Assembly (NCBI GenBank): GCA_947629725.1
Contig: CANREU010000062.1
Location: 1-8,586 of the forward strand
Length of the DNA: 8,586 nucleotides
Source: an uncultured Clostridia bacterium
Lineage (GTDB): Bacteria > Bacillota > Clostridia > Christensenellales > Borkfalkiaceae
Direction of reading: 5' to 3'
Of this stretch, positions 1 to 6,937 are shown in pieces; positions within the stretch are counted from its first letter, which is position 1; the number at the start of each line of letters is the position of its first letter. The notes beneath the pieces were generated by a model, which was given only the letters and a program-made list of their open reading frames with translations, had not been told where the DNA came from and ran no database searches. The translations under genes and the position numbers were made by a program.

Positions 1-331
1 GTCGGAGACTCTCGAAGCGGCGCGTCTCGACGGCGTGGGCTACTTCGGCATGTTCTTCAAGATGATGCTCCCGCTCTCCGTGCCTGCCCTCATCGCGCAG
101 GGGGTCTTGGGATTTGTCGGCGGCTACAACGACTATCTCGGCCCCATGCTCTATGTCTCGGGCACCGATTTTGCGACGTTACAGGTCGCCCTCTACGCCT
201 TCTCGACCCAATTCACCGAGAAGAACAAGCTGATGGCGTCCACGGTGATCGCCCTTCTGCCCACCATCATTATCTACCTCGTGGCGCAGAAGTACTTCAT
301 CGAAGGCATCGCGGTATCGGGATTAAAATAA
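1..331 (+). CDS. Sugar ABC transporter permease, MalG-type (CUT1), C-terminal fragment
   Basis: This is the inner-membrane permease of a carbohydrate ABC importer, one of the usual two that form the channel. Only the last 109 codons are present. The reading frame is already open at base 2 and the 5' end is cut by the window edge. It opens with SETLEAARLDGVGYFGMFFK followed by MMLPLSVPALIA, which matches the EAA loop of these permeases (EAAxxDGA...F..I.LPL..P) that contacts the ATPase. Two membrane segments follow: one around PALIAQGVLGFVGGYNDYL and a last one around STVIALLPTIIIYLVAQKYF. The tail EGIAVSGLK resembles the GIA..G.(V/L)K ending common in MalG-like proteins. The next gene starts 16 bases downstream, so the importer is probably co-transcribed with the hydrolases and takes up their products. 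The sugar specificity cannot be read from this fragment. Confidence 0.93.
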   Translation, partial: SETLEAARLDGVGYFGMFFKMMLPLSVPALIAQGVLGFVGGYNDYLGPMLYVSGTDFATLQVALYAFSTQFTEKNKLMASTVIALLPTIIIYLVAQKYFIEGIAVSGLK

Positions 332-332
332 G

Positions 333-340
333 TAAGGAGG
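333..340 (+). promoter_or_regulatory. Ribosome binding site of the GH43 lipoprotein gene
   Basis: The sequence TAAGGAGG lies just after the permease stop and 7 bases before the ATG at 348. It is a near-perfect Shine-Dalgarno match and fixes the start of the downstream gene. Confidence 0.85.
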
Positions 341-347
341 AGAATTT

Positions 348-2177
348 ATGAAAAAACCGATTGCACTCTTTGTCGGCGCGCTGCTTCTCACGGGAGCCGC
401 CGCCGGCGCTCTCACGGGCTGCGACGCAGGCAACGTGCCCCTCTCGTATCACTACTACAAGAGCGAGACGGACGAGTTCGGCAACGCCCTCGAGAGCGAA
501 TACGACCACGACATCATGTATCAGAACGATCTGAAGACCCTCGGCGCGGACCCCTCCGCCATTTACATCACGGAGGGGGCGGAGAAGGGGTATTACTACA
601 TGTACAATACCTCCGACCCCATCGGCGCGACGGGGTACCTCGCCTACCGCAGCAAGAACCTCAACGATTGGGAGTGCATGGGCGTCGCCTACAATCCCAC
701 CATGTATATGGTAGGGGACGTCACCTACACCGCCTTCTCCACGGCGAACTATTGGGCGCCCGAGGTCATCTACGATGAGGACATGGGGCTCTATCTCATG
801 TTCTACAACGCGGGCTACCTCTTCAAGGGGCTCACCTTCTACATCGACGTCGCCGTGAGCGAGACCCCGCAGGGGCCCTTCACGCAGTACGCCAAGTGGA
901 AGTACGACACGGGCACCGCCGAAGAAAAGGCGGAGTGGGCGCCCGTTGCGGACGACTGGGCGGCGGGACAGGCCGGCCTCGGCAACGGCAAACTCATGGT
1001 CTATAAGCCCCTCGTCGACTTTGCGCGGATGCCCGCGGGCACCGCGATCGACGAGAGCTGGCAGAAGGGGGACGCCCTGAAACCGGGCGAGCTCCCCGGG
1101 TTCATGAAGGTCATCGACGCGAGCCCCTTCATCGACGAGGACGGCGAGAAGTACCTCTACTTCGTGCAGGACCTCGGGGACGGGAAGGCGACCTCGGCGA
1201 TCGGCGTCCTCAAGATGAACGACGACTGGACGCCCGACTACACGCAGCTGAAAAAACTCACGGTGGCGAACCTCGTCAACATCGGCGACAACAAGGAGGC
1301 CGCGAACTATCCCTCCCTTGCGGAGGGGAGCGTGAACGAGGCGCCCTTCATGACAAAGCACGGGGATAAGTACTACCTCATGTACTCCGCCAACAGCTAC
1401 ACGCAGGTGGGCTATTCGGTGCGCGTCGCCGTCGGCGACAGCCCGATGGGTCCCTTCAGAAAACTCCTCCTCGAAGAGGGCGGCTGGCTCCTCTACAGGG
1501 AAGGTGAGTGGATGAGCGGCACGGGGCACCACAGCTTCGTCACCGCGAACGGGAACACCTACATCGTCTACCACGCCCACACCGACCGTGCACTGGGCGG
1601 CGGCGCGCGTGCGGTCGCCTTCGACGAGATCAAGTGGGTGGAGAACGAAGAGGGGCGCGAAGTCCCTCACTGCAACGGCCCCAGCTATTCCCACATGCCG
1701 CTCACGACGGCGGAGTGGAAGAACATCGCGGGGGAGGCTACGGTCAAGAGCACCAACACGGCGGAGGGGAGCGACGTGAAATACCTCACCGACGGGCTCA
1801 TCAAGGTGCACGACGACCTCTCCGTCATCAAGGAATACGAGATGGGGGAGGGCTCGGTGGAGATCACCCTCGACTTCGGGACCTACCGCGAGATCGCGGC
1901 GGTCGTCATCGCGAACGCCTACACCTACGAGCTCTCCGTCGGCAGGATCACGAGGCTCGAGTTCGCCTTTAAGGACGGCAAGACGACGGGCGTCGCCTAC
2001 ACCGGGGCGCTCCAATACGACTACGACAGGTACTATCCCGGCGAGCAGTACTACGTGACGGGCGGCACCTTCGCCCTCGAATTCAAACCCATGCTCGTGA
2101 AGTCTATCAAGATCGTTTTGCCCAGTGTCACGGGGGAGGCTCGCGCCCTCGACGAGATCATGGTGCTCGGCAAATAA
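348..2177 (+). CDS. GH43-family glycoside hydrolase lipoprotein with C-terminal discoidin-like module
   Basis: This 609-residue protein is probably an extracellular beta-xylosidase, alpha-L-arabinofuranosidase or related exo-hydrolase anchored to the membrane by lipid. The N-terminus has lysines, a hydrophobic core and the lipobox LTGC, with the lipidated cysteine at residue 25. The five-bladed propeller enzyme spans about residues 55-440. Candidate GH43 catalytic residues are the base Asp68 (GADPSAI), the pKa modulator Asp257 (VIDASPFIDEDG) and the acid Glu331 (VNEAPFMTKHGDKYYLMYS). Supporting family motifs are YWAPEV at 136-141 and GTGHHSF at 391-397. About 120 residues separate the WAP motif from Asp257, against 54 in the second GH43 of this window, so there is an insertion near residues 181-250. 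Residues about 455-609 look like an F5/8 type C (discoidin-like, CBM32-type) module (VEITLDFG, AAVVIANAY, RITRLEFAF). The gene sits between an ABC permease and a binding lipoprotein. The family call is strong, the substrate is open. Confidence 0.9.
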   Translation: MKKPIALFVGALLLTGAAAGALTGCDAGNVPLSYHYYKSETDEFGNALESEYDHDIMYQNDLKTLGADPSAIYITEGAEKGYYYMYNTSDPIGATGYLAYRSKNLNDWECMGVAYNPTMYMVGDVTYTAFSTANYWAPEVIYDEDMGLYLMFYNAGYLFKGLTFYIDVAVSETPQGPFTQYAKWKYDTGTAEEKAEWAPVADDWAAGQAGLGNGKLMVYKPLVDFARMPAGTAIDESWQKGDALKPGELPGFMKVIDASPFIDEDGEKYLYFVQDLGDGKATSAIGVLKMNDDWTPDYTQLKKLTVANLVNIGDNKEAANYPSLAEGSVNEAPFMTKHGDKYYLMYSANSYTQVGYSVRVAVGDSPMGPFRKLLLEEGGWLLYREGEWMSGTGHHSFVTANGNTYIVYHAHTDRALGGGARAVAFDEIKWVENEEGREVPHCNGPSYSHMPLTTAEWKNIAGEATVKSTNTAEGSDVKYLTDGLIKVHDDLSVIKEYEMGEGSVEITLDFGTYREIAAVVIANAYTYELSVGRITRLEFAFKDGKTTGVAYTGALQYDYDRYYPGEQYYVTGGTFALEFKPMLVKSIKIVLPSVTGEARALDEIMVLGK

Positions 2178-2182
2178 GGAGG
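2175..2182 (+). promoter_or_regulatory. Ribosome binding site of the large lipoprotein gene, overlapping the upstream stop codon
   Basis: TAAGGAGG begins with the TAA stop of the GH43 lipoprotein and ends 7 bases before the ATG at 2190. Sharing the stop codon with the Shine-Dalgarno site suggests tight co-translation of the two surface proteins. Confidence 0.85.
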
Positions 2183-2189
2183 AAGAAGC

Positions 2190-5100
2190 ATGAAAAAGAA
2201 AACATTCTTACTGGCAACTCTCTCCGTTCTCGCCGCGGGGACCCTCGCGGTGGGGCTGGCGGGCTGCGGTTACAGCTTCAAAGAATATTCCTTTGAGGGC
2301 GGCGCGGAGGAGAAAAACTGGCGCGATCTCGAATACCCCGATACGAACATCGAGGTGGACGGCGTCGTGAACGCCTCCGAATACGGCGACGGCTACCTGA
2401 GCTTCTCCGACGTGAACGACGTCAACATGAAGGTCTATGCCCACATGGGGGAGGAAGGGGTGTTCTTCGGCTTCGTCTCCGACGACAAGAATGTCAACTA
2501 CAACCCCCGCAACGCCGTGTATAACAACACGAGCGTGGAAATTCAGGTCGCCCCCTTCGGCACGACGAGCCTCAACGTCAACGCCATCCAGCTCCGTCTC
2601 GGCGCGGACGGCACCACCGAACAGTGGGTCGGCTTCCGCTCGGAGGACGGCTACACCTATTCCAAGAAGTACATCCCCGAGATGGGCGCCGTGCACGTGA
2701 ACGGCGAACTCAACGGGGAGGCGGACGGGTATTCCGCGGAGATCTATGTGCGCTACGCCGCCCTCGGGCTCTCCGAAAAGCCCGGGTCGGTCATCTGCGC
2801 GCCCTCCTTCAACACCCTGCCGGACGTCACGAACAGCACGCGTGCGACGTGGACGCTGATGCTCGGGTGCAACCTCGACAACCCCTCGACGTGGTACGTC
2901 GTCGACGGCACGGGCATGACGGGGCACACCGCGGGCTTCACGTCGAATGAGAAGACCGCGGAGAACGACAAGGGCGGCAACGAGTTCTACTACTTCGGCA
3001 GCGCGCCGCAGAAGGCGTATTCCCTCAAGGCGAACGTCTCCGTCGTCGGCGGGGGGAGCAACGGCTTTTTGAACAACGATCAATATCCCAAGTTCGGGCT
3101 CGTGAATAAGTCCGAACACGCCCTGCAATCCTTCCACATCGACGCGGCGGAAAGAAAGGCCGCCAACTTCGGCACCGTGCGTGCCGTGCAGACGACGAGG
3201 GACGGCACCGATTGGCAGTGGAATACCAACGCCTCCACCTCGATGGCGGATCACTGGGGCAAGGGGAAGATCGAGGGGTACAGCAGTATCCCGCTCCAGA
3301 CCATCTACTACGGCGGAGACCTCTACTTCGTGCTCGACGGCGTCCTCGTGAAGACGGTGCACGGCTTCGCCGACCCCTCCGAGGGGGCGATCCCGGGATT
3401 CATGTGCTTCAACACGATGGCAAAATACAGCGCCATCGAGTATGAAACGGACGAGGCGAAGGTCGCGGAAGAGGTCGCAAAGTACCTCGCGAAGGACCGC
3501 AAGATCGACGGCGACCTCTCCGACTGGACGGACGAGGCGGTCAACCTCCACTATAAGGAGGTCTCCGACCCGAACGGCAACAAGATGAAGGTGCGCTCCT
3601 TCCGCGGGCAGGACGGTCTCTACCTCGCCTATGAGGTGCACCACCTCGTGAACGCGCCCGTCACCAAGTGGGACGACGCGTGGTGGGAGAACACCAACAT
3701 CGAGTTCTTCGTGGACGGCGGCGCGGAAAACCGGCACTACGCCCTCACCGCGTTCGGCACGAGCGGCTACATGGACGCCGTGATGACGACGGTCCGCAAC
3801 GAGGAGCGGCAGTACGACACGGTCGGCGAGATCTTCGTGCCATTCGCCTCCCTCGAAAAGGACGGCTTCGACACGGACGGCGAACTGAAAGTCGGGTTCG
3901 CGTTCAAAGCAAAGAACAACGATGAGGCGGGCGCCCTCCTCGGCGGCACCAACTGGTGGTCGTTCGCGGGCGATCCCAAAGAGAACCAGCTCCGCGTCGC
4001 CAAAGGCGGGATCGGAGAGGAGTACGTGCTCACCTACAAGGCGGGCGCGGGCGAAGGGGAGGACTACACGGAGTCGGTGTTCGGCGGCGATACGGTCGTC
4101 CTCAAAGCGCCCACTGCCTTCACAAAGGAAGGCTACCGCTTCCTCAACTGGTCGGACGGGTCCCGCCGCTATGCCGCGGGCGACCCGTTCGTCATGCCGG
4201 ACGGCCCCGCGGAACTCACCGCGATGTGGATCTCTCTGGACGCCACGGGCACCTATCACGTCACCTATCAGAAGGGAGACGGCGATGTGACGGGCGATCT
4301 TCCCGCCGACACCAACGAATACGCCCCGGGCGACAGGTTCGACGTCGCAGAGCAGGGCAACCTCGCGCGCGCGGGCTACCGCTTCATGGGCTGGACGGAC
4401 GGCGAAAGCATGTATGAGGCGGGCGGCAAGGGCAGCATCGGCGAGGACAACGTCGAGCTCACCGCCGTCTGGGCACAGGAATACACCCTCTCCTACGATC
4501 TCGGCGGCACGGTCTCGGGCAACGCTCCCGAGGGCGGCAAATACATCGAGGGCGAGCAGGTGGACCTCTCCGCCGACCTTCCCTCCAGCGCCGAGTACGA
4601 CTTCTTCGGGTGGACTTTCGAGGGCAAGACCTATTCCCCCGACGCCGCCTTCGAGATGCCCGCAAAGAACGTGGAGTTCGTCGCCGCATGGAAGCCGAAG
4701 GTCAAGACGGACGGCAGCCTCTCCGACTGGGAAGCCCTCGAGAGCAAGACGCTCTCCTCCCATGCGCCCGCCGAAAGCGACAAGCGCGAGGCGACGTGGT
4801 ACGGCGTCATCCGCAACGACGGTCTATATCTCGCGGCCGAGCTCTGGCACAACAAGACGACGGTCTCCGGCAAGACCGAGTGGTACAACAACTTCAACTT
4901 TGAGATCCGTCTCAACGACGGGGATAACGCGAACCACTACTACGTCTATATCGCGAGCGGCAGCGAAAGCCTTGCGGTCGTGCGGTTGGGCAGAGATGCG
5001 GGTTCCACCGACGGGGTGGAGTATAAATACACCCACGAGGCGGGCACCGCGAAGGGCACCGAGCACCACAGCGTGTTTGAAGTGTTCATTCCCATCGCCA

Positions 5101-5963
5101 ACTTCCGCCAGCTCATGAAGGCGGACGGCTCGCTCACCGTGGGCCTTGCCCTCAAGACGGGCGATTACAACAACGGCGACGCCGAAAAGATCCCGGGCGG
5201 CTCGGTCAACTATTCGGGCGACGGCGATACTTGGTACGCGCCCTACGGCGTGTGGCCCGACGATCCCTCGATGTTCGCCACCGTCACCCGCGAAGGGCTC
5301 TACCTCAGCGAGGAGTATGCCCATCCCGATTGGAAGTTCGGCGCGGACAGCGCGGCCGAAGATCATTCCATCACGGTGGACGGCGTCCTCACCGACTGGG
5401 CGGGCGACCATACCCTCGGGATCCGGGGCACCGACCTCTACGACGGAAAGAGCGTCACCTTCCACGGCAAGCTCACGAAAGAGGGGCTCTACCTCGCGGC
5501 GGAGGCCTACCACTCCGAGTTTGTCGAAAGCGCGGGCGCGTGGTACGACCACACCAATTTAGAGCTCCGCATCGGCAGGAACTGGGGCGGCAACGGCAAC
5601 AAGATGCCCACGCAGTTCTGGGTGCACGCCTCGGCGGGCGGCTGCACGGTGAGCGCAAGCGGCATGCAGGCGAAGCTCGTCCACGAGACGGTCACGGGCC
5701 ACGGCACCGCGGACGAACACACGGTCATCGAGGTGTTCATCCCTTACAGCGTCTTCCTCGGCGGTTACGACTACATGGTGAAGAACGGTTCGATCCAGGT
5801 GGGCGTGGCGTGGAAGACGAACGGCGACGGGATCAACAATGCGGCGCTTGGCGACGGCGACCCGTGGTGGATGCCGAAGAACGAGCATATCGAAAACAAC
5901 CCCGCTGTCGTCGACGGCACGGGTATCTACACGGCGGCGGAATTTGCCGCAAAACAGGCGTAA
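2190..5963 (+). CDS. Large multidomain carbohydrate-binding lipoprotein (four CBM9-like modules, three InlB B-repeats)
   Basis: This 1257-residue surface lipoprotein has no recognisable catalytic domain, so its likely job is holding polysaccharide near the cell. The signal peptide ends in the lipobox LAGC, with lipidated Cys26. Domains in order: CBM9-like A (about 54-270), an unassigned segment that resembles a concanavalin-type beta-sandwich (272-432), CBM9-like B (435-600), three InlB B-repeats (610-680, 688-761, 764-834), CBM9-like C (837-1030) and CBM9-like D (1058-1250). The CBM9 call rests on recurring landmarks: an opening such as KIDGDLSDW, KTDGSLSDW or TVDGVLTDW, then DGLYLAYEV-type strands, then NTNIEFFVD-type strands, then EIFVPFASL-type strands, and late paired aromatics (NWW, TWY, PWW). 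CBM9 modules (Pfam CBM9_1) bind plant polysaccharides or sugar ends in characterised xylanases. There is no LPXTG motif or C-terminal membrane anchor, so attachment is by the N-terminal lipid only. It follows the GH43 lipoprotein by 12 bases and is probably its partner. The ligand is unknown. Confidence 0.85.
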   Translation: MKKKTFLLATLSVLAAGTLAVGLAGCGYSFKEYSFEGGAEEKNWRDLEYPDTNIEVDGVVNASEYGDGYLSFSDVNDVNMKVYAHMGEEGVFFGFVSDDKNVNYNPRNAVYNNTSVEIQVAPFGTTSLNVNAIQLRLGADGTTEQWVGFRSEDGYTYSKKYIPEMGAVHVNGELNGEADGYSAEIYVRYAALGLSEKPGSVICAPSFNTLPDVTNSTRATWTLMLGCNLDNPSTWYVVDGTGMTGHTAGFTSNEKTAENDKGGNEFYYFGSAPQKAYSLKANVSVVGGGSNGFLNNDQYPKFGLVNKSEHALQSFHIDAAERKAANFGTVRAVQTTRDGTDWQWNTNASTSMADHWGKGKIEGYSSIPLQTIYYGGDLYFVLDGVLVKTVHGFADPSEGAIPGFMCFNTMAKYSAIEYETDEAKVAEEVAKYLAKDRKIDGDLSDWTDEAVNLHYKEVSDPNGNKMKVRSFRGQDGLYLAYEVHHLVNAPVTKWDDAWWENTNIEFFVDGGAENRHYALTAFGTSGYMDAVMTTVRNEERQYDTVGEIFVPFASLEKDGFDTDGELKVGFAFKAKNNDEAGALLGGTNWWSFAGDPKENQLRVAKGGIGEEYVLTYKAGAGEGEDYTESVFGGDTVVLKAPTAFTKEGYRFLNWSDGSRRYAAGDPFVMPDGPAELTAMWISLDATGTYHVTYQKGDGDVTGDLPADTNEYAPGDRFDVAEQGNLARAGYRFMGWTDGESMYEAGGKGSIGEDNVELTAVWAQEYTLSYDLGGTVSGNAPEGGKYIEGEQVDLSADLPSSAEYDFFGWTFEGKTYSPDAAFEMPAKNVEFVAAWKPKVKTDGSLSDWEALESKTLSSHAPAESDKREATWYGVIRNDGLYLAAELWHNKTTVSGKTEWYNNFNFEIRLNDGDNANHYYVYIASGSESLAVVRLGRDAGSTDGVEYKYTHEAGTAKGTEHHSVFEVFIPIANFRQLMKADGSLTVGLALKTGDYNNGDAEKIPGGSVNYSGDGDTWYAPYGVWPDDPSMFATVTREGLYLSEEYAHPDWKFGADSAAEDHSITVDGVLTDWAGDHTLGIRGTDLYDGKSVTFHGKLTKEGLYLAAEAYHSEFVESAGAWYDHTNLELRIGRNWGGNGNKMPTQFWVHASAGGCTVSASGMQAKLVHETVTGHGTADEHTVIEVFIPYSVFLGGYDYMVKNGSIQVGVAWKTNGDGINNAALGDGDPWWMPKNEHIENNPAVVDGTGIYTAAEFAAKQA
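2349..5939 (+). repeat. Four divergent CBM9-like modules within the large lipoprotein
   Basis: The modules lie at about 2349-2999 (A), 3492-3989 (B), 4698-5279 (C) and 5361-5939 (D). They can be lined up by eye on four landmarks. Opening: EVDGVVN, KIDGDLSDW, KTDGSLSDW, TVDGVLTDW. Second: GEEGVFFGFVS, GQDGLYLAYEV, RNDGLYLAAEL, TKEGLYLAAEA. Third: NTSVEIQVA, NTNIEFFVD, NFNFEIRLN, HTNLELRIG. Fourth: SAEIYVRYAAL, VGEIFVPFASL, VFEVFIPIANF, VIEVFIPYSVF. B, C and D resemble each other more than A, which has a longer loop after the opening. The copies are related only at protein level, which points to old duplications and not a recent DNA repeat. Module edges are approximate. Confidence 0.72.
4017..4691 (+). 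repeat. Three tandem InlB B-repeats (Listeria-Bacteroides repeat, Flg_new type)
   Basis: Each copy is about 70 residues with the usual pattern: an opening Tyr-rich strand, a glycine turn, a G/E-Y-x-F-x-x-W core and a closing (L/V)TA.W-like strand. The openings are YVLTYKAG, YHVTYQKGDG and YTLSYDLGG. The cores are GYRFLNW, GYRFMGW and EYDFFGW. The endings are ELTAMW, ELTAVW and EFVAAW. These small beta-grasp-like domains usually serve as spacers or adhesive stalks in surface proteins. Here they sit in the middle of the protein and separate the two pairs of CBM9-like modules. Confidence 0.85.
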
Positions 5964-5970
5964 AAACAAA

Positions 5971-5976
5971 AAGGAG
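5971..5976 (+). promoter_or_regulatory. Ribosome binding site upstream of the second GH43 gene
   Basis: AAGGAG is the only Shine-Dalgarno-like site in the gap. It is 5 bases from GTG 5982, 3 bases from GTG 5980, and 41 bases from ATG 6018 in linear sequence. If the intervening hairpin (5980-6008) is folded, about 12 unpaired bases separate it from ATG 6018. Which start it serves is therefore not settled. Confidence 0.65.
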
Positions 5977-5979
5977 AAC

Positions 5980-6008
5980 GTGTGCGCCGCGTTTTTCGCG
6001 GCGCACAC
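5980..6008 (+). promoter_or_regulatory. Perfect 12-bp intercistronic hairpin with a T5 loop
   Basis: The left arm GTGTGCGCCGCG (5980-5991) and right arm CGCGGCGCACAC (5997-6008) are exact reverse complements around the loop TTTTT (5992-5996). The stem is very GC-rich. It sits between the stop of the binding lipoprotein (5963) and ATG 6018. No T-run follows the right arm (CACATCGCC comes next), so it is a poor intrinsic terminator. An mRNA-stability or processing element, or a translation-control structure for the following GH43 gene, fits better. Confidence 0.75.
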
Positions 6009-6017
6009 CACATCGCC

Positions 6018-6935
6018 ATGAAACTCATCTTACCCGAAAAGGGGGCGCCCGCCTCGCAGGGCGATCCCTACATTCTGAAGGCAAACGGCAACTACTACAT
6101 CTACGCGACGGGCACGGACGGCGTGGAGACCTACGTCTCCCGCAGCCTCCTTTCGGGTTGGAAGTATCTCGGCAGAACGCTCGCGGAGCGGGGCATGAAG
6201 GAGTATTGGGCGCCCTGCGTCATCGAGCGGGAGGGGACCTACTACATGTACTACTCCTGCGTGCCCGAGGGCACGGAGGATATGCATAAGCAGGCGATCC
6301 GCGTCGCCACGAGCGATTCCCCCGAGGGGCCCTTTGTCTACCGCAAAACGGTGCTCCCGCCCTTCTCCATCGACCCGCACGTCGTAAAGAGCGGCGAAAA
6401 TTACTACATTTTCTACTCCCTCAACGACTGGGAGGCGGAGCGCGCGGGGACGTATATCGCAGTCGATAAACTCACCGATATGTTCACGGCGGAGGGGAAG
6501 GCGGTGCCCGTCGTCCGTCCCACCCTCGACGAGGAGATCTTCCGCCGCGACCGCTTCCGCAAGGGGCAGCACTGGCACACGGTGGAGGGGGCGTTTTACT
6601 TCCGCGTGGGGGACGATCACTACATCACCTACTCGGGCAACTGCTACGAAAACGAAAAGTATTTCTTGGGTTACGCCTACGCGCACGGCAAGGAGGACGA
6701 TCTCAAAAAGCTCCGCTTCCGCAAGATGCCCTCCGAAACCGTGTATGCCCCCCTTCTTTGCCGCAACGAAGCGGAGGAGGGGACGGGGCACAACAGCGTC
6801 CTTGAAGAGGACGGCAAGCTCTGGCTCGTGTACCACGCCCGCGACTACTCGGCGGATAAGTCCCTTCCCGACAGCCGCACGGCGCGCATCTGCCCCCTTT
6901 TCGCGCACGGCGGGACTTTGAAGGCGGAGAGATAG
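6018..6935 (+). CDS. Cytoplasmic single-domain GH43-family glycoside hydrolase
   Basis: This 305-residue protein (from ATG 6018) is a compact five-bladed GH43 enzyme, probably a beta-xylosidase, arabinofuranosidase or similar exo-hydrolase acting on imported oligosaccharides. The catalytic triad is visible: base Asp16 (QGDPYIL), pKa modulator Asp119 (SIDPHVV) and acid Glu190 (TVEGAFYF). YWAPCVIE (64-71) and GTGHNSV (255-261) are further family motifs. There is no signal peptide or extra module. It differs from the upstream GH43 lipoprotein in length, lacks the long insertion and is clearly not a recent copy. The start is uncertain: GTG 5982 gives 12 more residues (MRRVFRGAHHIA) and has the better-spaced AAGGAG. 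I prefer ATG 6018 because the extra residues are encoded by the hairpin and the protein from MKLILPEKG begins just before the first blade, as is usual. The GH31 gene follows after 2 bases. Confidence 0.9.
   Translation: MKLILPEKGAPASQGDPYILKANGNYYIYATGTDGVETYVSRSLLSGWKYLGRTLAERGMKEYWAPCVIEREGTYYMYYSCVPEGTEDMHKQAIRVATSDSPEGPFVYRKTVLPPFSIDPHVVKSGENYYIFYSLNDWEAERAGTYIAVDKLTDMFTAEGKAVPVVRPTLDEEIFRRDRFRKGQHWHTVEGAFYFRVGDDHYITYSGNCYENEKYFLGYAYAHGKEDDLKKLRFRKMPSETVYAPLLCRNEAEEGTGHNSVLEEDGKLWLVYHARDYSADKSLPDSRTARICPLFAHGGTLKAER
6926..6931 (+). promoter_or_regulatory. Ribosome binding site of the GH31 gene, inside the end of the GH43 gene
   Basis: GGAGAG lies 6 bases before ATG 6938 and within the last codons of the preceding gene, whose TAG stop is at 6933-6935. 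The position implies translational coupling of the two cytoplasmic enzymes. Confidence 0.7.
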
Positions 6936-6937
6936 TC

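Noticed and set aside
332..347. Promoter between the permease and the GH43 lipoprotein gene
   Set aside because: The gap is only 16 bases and is filled by a ribosome binding site. No -35/-10 pair can fit, so the genes are most simply co-transcribed.
297..2015. 572-residue antisense open frame opposite the GH43 lipoprotein
   Set aside because: It lies opposite a gene with a clear family match. GC-rich third positions keep the antisense frame open, and its product is Val/Arg/Asp/Gly-rich with no recognisable motif.
2208..4763. 851-residue antisense open frame opposite the large lipoprotein
   Set aside because: It is a codon-bias shadow. Its product is low-complexity (Val, Gly, Arg, Glu, Asp), it has no domain signature, and the + strand frame has a signal peptide, ribosome binding site and repeated domains.
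4414..5118. 234-residue + strand frame inside the large lipoprotein
   Set aside because: It is out of frame with the InlB and CBM9 modules. The product is mostly Arg, Ser, Pro and Thr, which is the usual look of a shifted GC-rich frame.
5900..5963. Sortase (LPXTG) or membrane anchor at the C-terminus of the large lipoprotein
   Set aside because: The protein ends GIYTAAEFAAKQA with no LPXTG-like motif, hydrophobic segment or basic tail. Anchoring is explained by the N-terminal lipobox.
5980..6008. Hairpin as a rho-independent terminator
   Set aside because: The T-run is in the loop, and no T-rich tract follows the right arm. The next gene begins 10 bases later on the same strand, so full termination here is unlikely.
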